Shown: positions 6,557 through 13,130 of the stretch, piece by piece
How the letters are laid out: every line of letters starts with the position of its first letter
How positions within the stretch are numbered: position 1 is the first letter of the stretch
Assembly: GCA_050251415.1 (NCBI GenBank)
Contig: JBFWMT010000055.1
Location: 1-17,205, forward strand
Origin: UBA8514 sp050251415
Lineage (GTDB): Bacteria > Bacillota > Clostridia > Lachnospirales > Anaerotignaceae
Length of the DNA stretch: 17,205 nt
Direction: 5' to 3'
Position numbers and translations under genes: made by a program
The notes under the pieces: model-generated
The model's database searches: none
What the model saw: the letters and a program-made list of their open reading frames with translations, nothing else
Told to the model about the DNA's origin: nothing

Positions 6557-7399
6557 ATGAAAAGATTTTTATGTTTGGCACTTACAATGGCAGTTCTTTT
6601 TACAGGGTGTGCAGGAAGTTCGGCTAAAACAAATACAACAGGTGATTCAGCACAAACAGGTGACAGCAAAAGTGAAACCATAGGGGAAGAGGTTGAGGCT
6701 GAAAATGATGAATATGCGGCAAAACTTTTGGCAATAACGGATGCAATGCCTCAGCTTGAAGAGCCTCAAAAAGGAGAGGAAATAGCTGTTATAACAACAA
6801 GCCTTGGTGAAATTAAGGTTAAGTTTTGTCCTGTTGAAGCACCTAAGGCGGTTGAAAATTTTATTTCACTTTCCAAAAAGGGATATTATAACGGGCTTAC
6901 TTTCCACAGGGTTATAAGTGATTTTATGATACAAGGTGGTGACCCAGAGGGAACAGGAATGGGTGGTGAAAGCATTTGGGGAGAAAAGTTTGAGGATGAA
7001 TTTTCACCTAATATGTATCACTTTAGAGGGGCACTTGCAATGGCAAACAGCGGTGCAGATACTAACGGAAGTCAGTTTTACATTGTTCAGAAGTCGACGA
7101 TTTCAGATGGATATTTTGACTATGTTCAGCAGGTGATAGACCAATACGGCAACACTGGGCTTTTATACAATCAATCAACAAACAAAATTTTCCGCACAAA
7201 CTACTCTGATGCGGTACAGGCAAAATATGAAGAGCTTGGCGGTACGCCAGAACTTGATTATGGATATACGATTTTTGGACAGGCTTTTGAAGGTCTTGAC
7301 GTAGTGGACGCTATTGCAAGTGTTGAAAAAGATGAAAAGGATAAGCCATTGGAAGATGTTATTGTTGAAAAAATTGAAATTGTAAGTTACGGCGAGTAA
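6557..7399 (+). CDS. Cyclophilin-type peptidyl-prolyl isomerase, lipoprotein
   Basis: Predicted surface lipoprotein that catalyses proline cis-trans isomerisation, probably helping exported proteins fold. The N-terminus is a lipoprotein signal peptide: K2-R3, a hydrophobic stretch, then L-F-T-G-C18. A low-complexity Ser/Thr/Gly/Glu linker follows to about residue 70. The cyclophilin domain starts near residue 76 and shows F-H-R-V-I, M-I-Q-G-G-D-P, the A-M-A-N-S-G segment, Q173-F-Y-I-V-Q178 and the late G-Y-T-I-F-G-Q...V-V-D-A-I. Between Q178 and G236 lies a loop of about 57 residues, longer than in small bacterial cyclophilins and rich in Tyr, Asn and Gln. The ATG is preceded by GGAGGAG. Monocistronic, with its own promoter; a weak terminator-like hairpin follows. 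Confidence 0.92.
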   Translation: MKRFLCLALTMAVLFTGCAGSSAKTNTTGDSAQTGDSKSETIGEEVEAENDEYAAKLLAITDAMPQLEEPQKGEEIAVITTSLGEIKVKFCPVEAPKAVENFISLSKKGYYNGLTFHRVISDFMIQGGDPEGTGMGGESIWGEKFEDEFSPNMYHFRGALAMANSGADTNGSQFYIVQKSTISDGYFDYVQQVIDQYGNTGLLYNQSTNKIFRTNYSDAVQAKYEELGGTPELDYGYTIFGQAFEGLDVVDAIASVEKDEKDKPLEDVIVEKIEIVSYGE

Positions 7400-7405
7400 T
7401 TAAAG

Positions 7406-7432
7406 GACCGTGGGGCATTGCCTTGCGGTCTT
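7406..7432 (+). terminator. Weak terminator-like hairpin after the cyclophilin gene
   Basis: GGACCG-class arm at 7406-7416 pairs with 7420-7430 (11 pairs including three G.T, loop ATT). Only TT then A-rich sequence follows, so termination efficiency is doubtful; it might depend on another factor. Confidence 0.4.
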
Positions 7433-7486
7433 AAAAATTGCACTAAACAATGCTTTGTTATTTAAAAAAAACTGACAGCATTTTTG

Positions 7487-7518
7487 TTGAGGAAAGTAAA
7501 AAAATATGATAATATAAT
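7487..7518 (+). promoter_or_regulatory. Promoter region of pyrG
   Basis: TTGAGG (7487-7492) is followed by overlapping -10 options: TAATAT at 7510-7515 (17-bp spacer) and TATAAT at 7513-7518 (20-bp spacer). The leader would begin around 7522-7526 and be about 70-75 nt long. Confidence 0.6.
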
Positions 7519-7530
7519 GAAAGTGATAAA

Positions 7531-7562
7531 ATTTGCGGATAGTGTGTCTTTCTTACGCAAAT
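7531..7562 (+). promoter_or_regulatory. Leader hairpin upstream of pyrG
   Basis: ATTTGCG (7531-7537) pairs perfectly with CGCAAAT (7556-7562), enclosing an 18-nt loop with a pyrimidine tract. It lies in the pyrG leader, ending 18 nt before the ribosome binding site. T-rich sequence appears only 14 nt later, so it is not a standard terminator. Its function is unknown. Confidence 0.4.
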
Positions 7563-7596
7563 GTGAGATAGGATTATTTTTAGGAGGATATTAAAA

Positions 7597-9204
7597 ATGC
7601 GTACAAAGTATGTTTTTGTTACAGGCGGTGTTGTATCTGGCCTTGGAAAGGGAATTACTGCAGCATCTTTAGGACGGCTGCTTAAAGCAAGAGGCTATAC
7701 AGTTACTATACAAAAGTTTGACCCATACATTAACCTTGACCCAGGTACAATGAGCCCTTACCAGCACGGCGAGGTTTTTGTTACAGAAGATGGGGCGGAA
7801 ACGGACCTTGACCTTGGTCACTATGAAAGATTTATAGACGAAAATCTTAACATAAACAGCAATACAACCACTGGCAAAGTGTATTGGTCGGTGCTGAACA
7901 AAGAACGTAAGGGTGAATACCTTGGTGGCACAGTTCAGGTTATACCTCACATTACAAATGAGATTAAAGATCGTGTTTACAGAGCAGGCAAGGTTTCGGA
8001 CCCGGACATTGTTATTACAGAAATAGGCGGTACAGTTGGTGATATTGAAAGCCATCCGTTCCTTGAGGCTATCCGCCAGGTTTCAAGAGAGGTAGGCAAG
8101 GAAAACTGCATGTATATACATGTTACGCTTATTCCTTATCTTTCTAAGGGCGGCGAAATGAAAACAAAGCCTACACAGCATTCGGTTAAGGAACTTTTAT
8201 CCATAGGTATTCAGCCTGATATGTTGGTTCTTAGAACAGAGCATGAACTTAGTCAGGATATGAAAGGCAAGCTTTCACTTTTTTGTAATGTTGAAGAAGA
8301 CTTCATTATACAAAATCTTGATGCTCAGAGCCTTTACGAAATTCCTGTTATGCTTGAAAACGAGGGTCTTGCTAAGGCAGTGTGTAAAAAGCTTGGCCTT
8401 GAAAACAGAGAGCCTGACCTTACAGAATTGATGAACATGCTTGAAAAAGAGCGTAATATGTGCAAAAAAGTTAACATTGCCCTTGTTGGTAAATATGTTG
8501 AGTTGCATGATGCATACCTTTCCATAGTTGAGTCCCTTCATCATGCAGGCATTGATAATTCTGCGGATGTTAACATTCAATGGATTAACTCGGAAGAAGT
8601 TACAGAAGAAAATGCAGGGGAAATTCTTAAAGATTCCCACGGAATTTTAGTACCAGGCGGATTTGGGGACAGAGGCGTTGAAGGCAAAATTACTGCAATT
8701 AAATATGCAAGGGAAAACAAAGTACCTTTCCTTGGTATCTGCCTTGGTATGCAGTGTGCGGTTATTGAATATGCAAGGAATGTGCTTGGCTACAAGGATG
8801 CTTTTACAGCGGAAATTATGCCAGACACCCCTCATCCAGTAATTGACCTTATGCCTGAACAAAGGGACATTGAGGATATGGGCGGAACAATGCGTCTTGG
8901 TGCTTATCCATGTAAGGTTCTTCCAAATTCTTTATCTCATGATGCATACAATTCAGACCTTATATACGAGCGTCACCGCCACAGATATGAGTTTAATAAT
9001 GTATACAGAAAAGAAATACAAGATGCAGGGATGAACGTTGTGGGTATTTCACCTGACGAAAAGCTGGTTGAAATTGTTGAAGTTAAAAACCATCCTTGGT
9101 TTGTGGGCGTTCAGTTCCACCCAGAGTTTAAATCCAGACCAAACAGACCACATCCATTGTTTAGAGATTTTGTGGCTTTTGCAATTAAATACGAAGAAAA
9201 ATAA
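7597..9204 (+). CDS. pyrG: CTP synthase (glutamine hydrolysing)
   Basis: Makes CTP from UTP, ATP and glutamine, the last step of de novo pyrimidine nucleotide synthesis. The 535-residue protein has the usual two domains. The synthetase domain (about 1-270) begins with V-F-V-T-G-G-V-V-S-G-L-G-K-G, the P-loop-like signature. The class I glutamine amidotransferase domain (about 290-535) has nucleophile C382 in G-I-C-L-G-M-Q and the H508-P-E510 pair of its triad. The ATG is preceded by AGGAGG. It has its own promoter and a hairpin terminator 7 nt after the stop codon. Bacillus pyrG is regulated by CTP-sensitive attenuation; the G-run start site needed for that is not apparent here. Confidence 0.98.
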   Translation: MRTKYVFVTGGVVSGLGKGITAASLGRLLKARGYTVTIQKFDPYINLDPGTMSPYQHGEVFVTEDGAETDLDLGHYERFIDENLNINSNTTTGKVYWSVLNKERKGEYLGGTVQVIPHITNEIKDRVYRAGKVSDPDIVITEIGGTVGDIESHPFLEAIRQVSREVGKENCMYIHVTLIPYLSKGGEMKTKPTQHSVKELLSIGIQPDMLVLRTEHELSQDMKGKLSLFCNVEEDFIIQNLDAQSLYEIPVMLENEGLAKAVCKKLGLENREPDLTELMNMLEKERNMCKKVNIALVGKYVELHDAYLSIVESLHHAGIDNSADVNIQWINSEEVTEENAGEILKDSHGILVPGGFGDRGVEGKITAIKYARENKVPFLGICLGMQCAVIEYARNVLGYKDAFTAEIMPDTPHPVIDLMPEQRDIEDMGGTMRLGAYPCKVLPNSLSHDAYNSDLIYERHRHRYEFNNVYRKEIQDAGMNVVGISPDEKLVEIVEVKNHPWFVGVQFHPEFKSRPNRPHPLFRDFVAFAIKYEEK

Positions 9205-9210
9205 CAAAAT

Positions 9211-9262
9211 AGTGGGGCAACATGGTTAAGGCTGTGGTTGCCCCATTGATATGATTTTATTT
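9211..9262 (+). terminator. Probable terminator of pyrG
   Basis: TGGGGCAAC (9213-9221) pairs with GTTGCCCCA (9237-9245), a perfect 9-bp GC-rich stem extendable by a G.T and an A-T pair to 9211 and 9247. The loop is 15 nt. A T-rich but interrupted tail (GATTTTATTT) follows about 6 nt later, so the signal is reasonable rather than ideal. Confidence 0.6.
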
Positions 9263-9302
9263 ACAGTTTGTTAACATTATATTTACCGACTATCTACTAT
9301 GT

Positions 9303-9332
9303 TTTACGTATATTGCAGTATAGTAGTATAAC
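9303..9332 (+). promoter_or_regulatory. Promoter candidate for the universal-stress-type gene
   Basis: TTTACG (9303-9308) and TATAAC (9327-9332) are 18 bp apart, a moderate match. An inverted repeat CTACTAT (9294-9300) and ATAGTAG (9320-9326) spans the -35 and ends next to the -10, so it could be an operator. Confidence 0.38.
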
Positions 9333-9370
9333 AGATGTGATTTGTACCCAGTTTTAGGGAGGTAAAATAA

Positions 9371-9865
9371 ATGATAAGAGAAATTGAAGATGTTTTTATG
9401 AAAACAACCGATGGAAACGATGGAATAGAAAGAGTTTTGGTGTGTATTACTGCACAGTGCAACTCCAAAAGGCTTATAAACGAAGGCGCAAAGGTGGCAG
9501 ACCAGGCGAACGGAGAACTACATATTATACATGTGCAACGTGGAGATAGCATTTTTAACAATGCGGACACTCCAAGACTTTTGGAAGAGCTGTTTGATTA
9601 TGGAGCTAAAAGAGGCGGAATGATACATTTTTACTGTGACGAGGACATAACTGAGTGCATAGGAAGATTTGTGAAGGAGAAAGGCATAACAAAAATGGTT
9701 TTAGGCGAGCCGCCTATGAACAGCATTTCAACCCAAAAGGAAATTGAAAAGAAGTTGGGTGTTGTTCTTAATAATATTCATTTGCCATTGGATGTTGTTG
9801 TTGTAAAGCGAAATGAAGCAGAAAAAAATATGCTTATTAAGCGTAATAAAGCCGCTTTCACATAA
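9371..9865 (+). CDS. Universal-stress-protein-like domain protein (KdpD type)
   Basis: A 164-residue free-standing protein of the adenine nucleotide alpha hydrolase-like fold. The segment V-L-V-C-I-T-A-Q-C-N-S-K-R-L-I followed by A-K-V-A-D-Q-A-N-G-E-L-H-I-I-H-V resembles the USP domain found in KdpD osmosensor kinases. It is unlike the ATP-binding G-x2-G-x9-G(S/T) class, and I see no such glycine motif. The later strand and helix G-I-T-K-M-V-L-G-E-P end the fold, and the last 20 residues are basic. No kinase or transmembrane part is present, so it is not KdpD itself. The ATG is preceded by AGGGAGG. It appears monocistronic; a promoter candidate lies upstream. Function is not determinable from sequence. 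Confidence 0.75.
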   Translation: MIREIEDVFMKTTDGNDGIERVLVCITAQCNSKRLINEGAKVADQANGELHIIHVQRGDSIFNNADTPRLLEELFDYGAKRGGMIHFYCDEDITECIGRFVKEKGITKMVLGEPPMNSISTQKEIEKKLGVVLNNIHLPLDVVVVKRNEAEKNMLIKRNKAAFT

Positions 9866-9892
9866 AAGAATGAAAAAGACTGATGCTTTTTG

Positions 9893-9921
9893 TTGCATAA
9901 AGTGTTATAATATATTATTAT
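9893..9921 (+). promoter_or_regulatory. Promoter region upstream of the SEC-C/sua5 operon
   Basis: TTGCAT (9893-9898) and TATTAT (9916-9921) have a 17-bp spacer. An alternative extended -10, TGT-TATAAT (9903-9911), lies inside it. Either would place the start of transcription 30-45 nt upstream of the SEC-C gene. Confidence 0.5.
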
Positions 9922-9964
9922 TTCAGATGGAATAAAAAGCATTGATGCAAAAGGAGAGAATTAA

Positions 9965-10459
9965 ATGAGTGTTTACGAAGATTGGATAAGAAAAGCTTTT
10001 ACTGAAGAAGGCAAAAGTGTTGAGCCTGTTTGGAATGAGTATCTGCCAAAAGAGCAGAAAATATATGAATATATTCTTGAAGAAAAGGTAACCGAAATTA
10101 AAGGCACAATTACAGAGCTTGGCAAAAGATTTGGCATGAGCGTTGAACACATGGTTGCTTTTGTTGATGGTATTAATGATATTCTTCCAAGCCCATACAA
10201 AATTGATGAATTAGATGAAAATTCTGACATTGAAATAGTGATTGATTTTGAAAAGCTTTACAAGAAAATGGTTGAATATAAGGCGGAGCATCTTTTTACA
10301 CTTCCACAGTGGGATAAAGTGTTTACAGAAGCAGAAAGAAAAATTCTTTTCAGCCAGCAGAAAATGGCAAGAACAGTAGTAAAGGGAGATAAAATAGGAC
10401 GTAATGACCCATGTCCTTGCGGAAGCGGCAAGAAGTATAAAAAGTGTTGTGGAGCATAA
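9965..10459 (+). CDS. SEC-C motif protein of unknown function
   Basis: A 164-residue protein whose last 17 residues form a SEC-C zinc-binding motif (N-D-P-C-P-C-G-S-G-K-K-Y-K-K-C-C-G), the same type of motif that ends SecA. The first about 130 residues are mostly helical and charged, with no domain that I recognise. The region E-K-V-T-E-I-K-G-T-I-T-E-L looks like a short helix-turn-helix-like segment, but this is a guess. The ATG is preceded by AAGGAGAG. Its stop lies 3 nt before the Sua5 start, so the two are almost certainly co-transcribed and perhaps translationally coupled. Zinc-dependent binding to the ribosome or a protein partner is possible by analogy with other SEC-C proteins, but unproven. 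Confidence 0.8.
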   Translation: MSVYEDWIRKAFTEEGKSVEPVWNEYLPKEQKIYEYILEEKVTEIKGTITELGKRFGMSVEHMVAFVDGINDILPSPYKIDELDENSDIEIVIDFEKLYKKMVEYKAEHLFTLPQWDKVFTEAERKILFSQQKMARTVVKGDKIGRNDPCPCGSGKKYKKCCGA

Positions 10460-10462
10460 TTT

Positions 10463-11515
10463 ATGGAAACTCTAATCAGAAAAATAGATCATCTGAATAT
10501 TGACTGTGAAATAATTAAAGAAGCCGCCGGTATTCTCCAAAGGGGAGGCCTGGTGGCTTTTCCTACAGAAACGGTATATGGACTTGGCGCCAATGGGCTT
10601 TCGGCTGAAGCATGCAAAAAGATATATGAGGCGAAGGGAAGACCCTCAGACAATCCGCTTATTCTGCACATTGGAGACATAGCACAGCTTGACCAAATTG
10701 TGGAGGAGGTTCCACCCTTGGCAAAAAGAGTTATGGATGCCTTCTGGCCAGGTCCGCTTACGCTGATTTTTAAGAAAAAGCCATGTGTACCAAACTCTGT
10801 AACAGGTGGATTGGATACAGTTGGTGTACGTTTTCCCTCAAATTTCATTGCAAGAGAGCTTATTAAGGAAACTAATTTGCCTATTGCTGCACCCAGTGCA
10901 AATTCATCGGGTAAGCCAAGCCCTACAAAGGCATCCCATGTGGAATTTGACCTTAATGGCAAGGTGGAAATGATTATTGACGGCGGTTCAACAGACTTTG
11001 GCCTTGAAAGTACAATTGTGGATGTGACTGGTGATGTTGCAGTAATTCTGCGTCCTGGTGCAATCACAAAGGAGATGCTTGAGGATTTATTGGGTTATGC
11101 AGAAATTGACCCTGCAATTTTAGGGAAAGGAACAAGTAATGCAGTGCCAAAAGCGCCTGGAATGAAATATACACATTATTCACCCAAAGCGCAGGTTATA
11201 CTGGTTAAGGGTGAAATTAATATGGTTATGAAAAAAATAAACAGCCTTACAGCAGAAAATCAGGCAAAAGGGCTTAAAGTTGGGGTTATAGCAACAGATG
11301 AAACTAAAGATAGCTATAATGCAGAAATTGTGCTTTCAGTTGGGGCAAGGAATGATGAAATTACCATAGGCGCAAGCTTGTTTAGAATACTTAGGAAGTT
11401 CGATTTTTTAAAGGCAGATATTGTGTACTCTGAGGTTTTTGCGGAAACTGGAGAGGGACTTGCAATAATGAACAGATTGAACAAGGCCGCGGGCTACAAC
11501 TATATTGAGGTGTGA
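10463..11515 (+). CDS. sua5: L-threonylcarbamoyladenylate synthase (Sua5 type)
   Basis: Makes threonylcarbamoyl-AMP from threonine, bicarbonate and ATP, the first step of the t6A37 modification of ANN-decoding tRNAs. The 350-residue length identifies the long Sua5 form: a YrdC-like catalytic domain (about 15-205), then a linker and a C-terminal Sua5 domain (about 220-350). The catalytic part shows F-P-T-E-T-V-Y-G-L-G, K58-G-R60-P-S-D-N64-P-L and A-P-S-A-N-S-S-G. It begins 3 nt after the SEC-C gene and ends overlapping the ribosome binding site of the phosphatase gene, so these three form one operon. The order sua5-ywlE-rpiB-upp is also found in Bacillus. Confidence 0.95.
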   Translation: METLIRKIDHLNIDCEIIKEAAGILQRGGLVAFPTETVYGLGANGLSAEACKKIYEAKGRPSDNPLILHIGDIAQLDQIVEEVPPLAKRVMDAFWPGPLTLIFKKKPCVPNSVTGGLDTVGVRFPSNFIARELIKETNLPIAAPSANSSGKPSPTKASHVEFDLNGKVEMIIDGGSTDFGLESTIVDVTGDVAVILRPGAITKEMLEDLLGYAEIDPAILGKGTSNAVPKAPGMKYTHYSPKAQVILVKGEINMVMKKINSLTAENQAKGLKVGVIATDETKDSYNAEIVLSVGARNDEITIGASLFRILRKFDFLKADIVYSEVFAETGEGLAIMNRLNKAAGYNYIEV

Positions 11516-11519
11516 TTGT

Positions 11520-11960
11520 ATGAATATATTATTTGTATGTACAGGTAATACCTGCCGAAGCCCTATGGCTGAGGCAGTTGCAAAAAGTATATTCCCTAAG
11601 GATGAATACAATATTATGTCAGCAGGGCTTAGTGTAATAGAAAACCAGTCTGCAAGCGAAAATGCTGTTTTGGCGGCTGAAAATTTGGGACTTGATTTAA
11701 AGGGACACAGGGCAAAACAAATTACACCAAACCTTATTAAAGAGGCGGATATAGTGCTTACAATGACGGCTGGACACAAACAGGCTATAGCCAATAACTG
11801 CAACAGCATGGCTACACCGGTTTTTACACTGGCAGAGTATGCAGGCCATGGCAATGAAGATGTTATGGACCCGTATGGGTGTGACCTTGAAATTTATGAA
11901 AAATGCATATTAAAGCTTAAACAATATATTGTTGAAACAGCTGATATCATAACAAAATAA
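11520..11960 (+). CDS. Low-molecular-weight protein phosphatase, YwlE-like (arginine phosphatase candidate)
   Basis: Cysteine-based phosphatase of the LMW-PTP fold, 146 residues. The P-loop C7-T-G-N-T11-C-R13-S-P and the general acid D117 in D-P-Y-G are present. T11 matches the residue that makes B. subtilis YwlE prefer phosphoarginine; eukaryotic tyrosine-specific enzymes have Ile there. Together with the Bacillus-like neighbours (sua5 before, rpiB and upp after), this suggests protein-arginine phosphatase activity, countering an McsB kinase if the genome has one. I chose the ATG at 11520: GAGGTG ends 7 nt upstream. An earlier in-frame TTG at 11505 would add five non-family residues and overlap sua5. 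Translation is likely coupled to sua5. Confidence 0.92.
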   Translation: MNILFVCTGNTCRSPMAEAVAKSIFPKDEYNIMSAGLSVIENQSASENAVLAAENLGLDLKGHRAKQITPNLIKEADIVLTMTAGHKQAIANNCNSMATPVFTLAEYAGHGNEDVMDPYGCDLEIYEKCILKLKQYIVETADIITK

Positions 11961-11961
11961 A

Positions 11962-11990
11962 TTGATACTTTGTGCAAATAATGTTATATT
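11962..11990 (+). promoter_or_regulatory. Sigma-A-type promoter for rpiB-upp operon
   Basis: TTGATA (11962-11967) and TATATT (11985-11990) with a 17-bp spacer and an added TG at the extended -10 position (11982-11983). It lies immediately after the phosphatase gene and 50 nt before rpiB, so this operon can be expressed separately from sua5. Confidence 0.75.
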
Positions 11991-12039
11991 ATAAACATAA
12001 GTTGTTTTACAGAATTTTTTTACAGGAAGGAAGATATAA

Positions 12040-12468
12040 TTGATAGCATTGGGCTGCGATCACGGCGGATTTCCGCTTATGAAAGAAGTAATTAAATATC
12101 TTGAAAGCCAAGGGCTGGAATATAAAAATTTCGGTACTTATTCAGAGGAAAGCTGTGACTATCCTGTTTTTGCAAAAGCTGTTGCAAACGCAATCGTTAC
12201 TGGTGAGTGCCAAAATGGTATACTTATTTGTGGAACAGGCATTGGTATTTCAATTACTGCAAACAAAATTAAGGGGATAAGAGCTGCTCTTTGCCACGAT
12301 TGTTTCTCTGCAAAGGCTACAAGAGAGCATAATAACGCAAATATACTTGCCATGGGTGCAAGGGTAGTAGGCGCAGGGCTTGCTATTGAAATTGTAAAAA
12401 ACTTTTTGGAAACACCATTTTCAAATGATGAAAGACATATACGACGTATTAAAATGATTGAAGATTAA
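12040..12468 (+). CDS. rpiB: Ribose-5-phosphate isomerase B
   Basis: Cytosolic isomerase converting ribose 5-phosphate and ribulose 5-phosphate, feeding the pentose phosphate pathway and PRPP supply. The 142-residue length suits RpiB/LacAB. Family motifs are G-C-D7-H8-G-G at the N-terminus, D-Y-P, and I-C64-G-T-G-I-G-I with the catalytic cysteine C64. R-E-H-N-N-A-N-I-L and the C-terminal E-R-H-x-R-R follow. The start is TTG with AGGAAGG 9 nt upstream; the motif-bearing first strand begins directly at this codon, so no later start is possible. It heads a cluster with upp 14 nt downstream; both enzymes deal with ribose phosphates or PRPP. A LacA/B-type sugar isomerase is less likely given the context. 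Confidence 0.93.
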   Translation: MIALGCDHGGFPLMKEVIKYLESQGLEYKNFGTYSEESCDYPVFAKAVANAIVTGECQNGILICGTGIGISITANKIKGIRAALCHDCFSAKATREHNNANILAMGARVVGAGLAIEIVKNFLETPFSNDERHIRRIKMIED

Positions 12469-12482
12469 TTGGAGGGCAAAAA

Positions 12483-13109
12483 ATGGGCAAGCTGTTTATA
12501 TCAGAGCATCCGCTTATCAAACACAAAATGACACTTCTTCGCAACAAGGAAACAGGCACAAAAGAATTCAAAGAACTTATTGGTGAGGTTGCATTATTGC
12601 TTACCTACGAGGCTACAAGAGAACTTCCTCTTGTTGATGTAAAAGTAGAGACACCTATTGAGATTGCTGACTGTCAGATGGTGGCTAAAAAAATTGCTAT
12701 TGTTCCTATTCTTCGTGCTGGTGTTGGCATGGCAGATGGAATGCAGACACTTTTGCCTACGGCTAAGGTTGGGCACATTGGCCTTTACAGGGATCCAGAT
12801 ACACTTATACCTGTTGAATATTACTGCAAGCTTCCTGTTGATATTGCTGAAAGCGAGGTGCTTCTTGTTGACCCAATGTTGGCAACGGGTGGTACTGCTG
12901 AAGCGGCTATTGGATTTTTGAAAGAAAGAGGTGCTAAAAAGATCACTATGCTTTGCATACTTGCGGCACCAGATGGCGTTAAGGCTGTTCAGGCGGCCCA
13001 TTCAGATGTTGATATTTACACTGCGGCGTATGACAAATGCCTTAACGACCACGGTTACATTGTACCAGGTCTTGGTGATGCCGGGGATAGGATATTCGGC
13101 ACAAAATAG
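12483..13109 (+). CDS. upp: Uracil phosphoribosyltransferase
   Basis: Salvage enzyme forming UMP from uracil and PRPP in the cytosol. The 208-residue length and sequence are typical: the start M-G-K-L-F-I-S-E-H-P-L-I-K-H-K-M, R-A-G-V-G-M-A-D-G in the middle, V-D-P-M-L-A-T-G-G-T (the PRPP-binding loop), and the C-terminal G-Y-I-V-P-G-L-G-D-A-G-D-R uracil site. The ATG follows GGAGGG. It lies 14 nt after rpiB and 21 nt before the WecA-like gene, so all three are in one operon. No PyrR-type leader is visible before it, and the gap to rpiB is too short for one. Confidence 0.97.
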   Translation: MGKLFISEHPLIKHKMTLLRNKETGTKEFKELIGEVALLLTYEATRELPLVDVKVETPIEIADCQMVAKKIAIVPILRAGVGMADGMQTLLPTAKVGHIGLYRDPDTLIPVEYYCKLPVDIAESEVLLVDPMLATGGTAEAAIGFLKERGAKKITMLCILAAPDGVKAVQAAHSDVDIYTAAYDKCLNDHGYIVPGLGDAGDRIFGTK

Positions 13110-13130
13110 CATGCTTGGGAGAGGTTAAAT

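Noticed and set aside
9873..9891. AAAAAG/CTTTTT hairpin after the universal-stress-type gene
   Set aside because: A six-pair stem with only one G-C pair; the T-run is part of the stem, so it is not a convincing terminator.
9883..9942. ATGCTTTTT and AAAAAGCAT arms flanking the SEC-C promoter
   Set aside because: Nine-base match in AT-rich DNA with competing non-nested pairings (TTGCAT/ATGCAA); likely chance.
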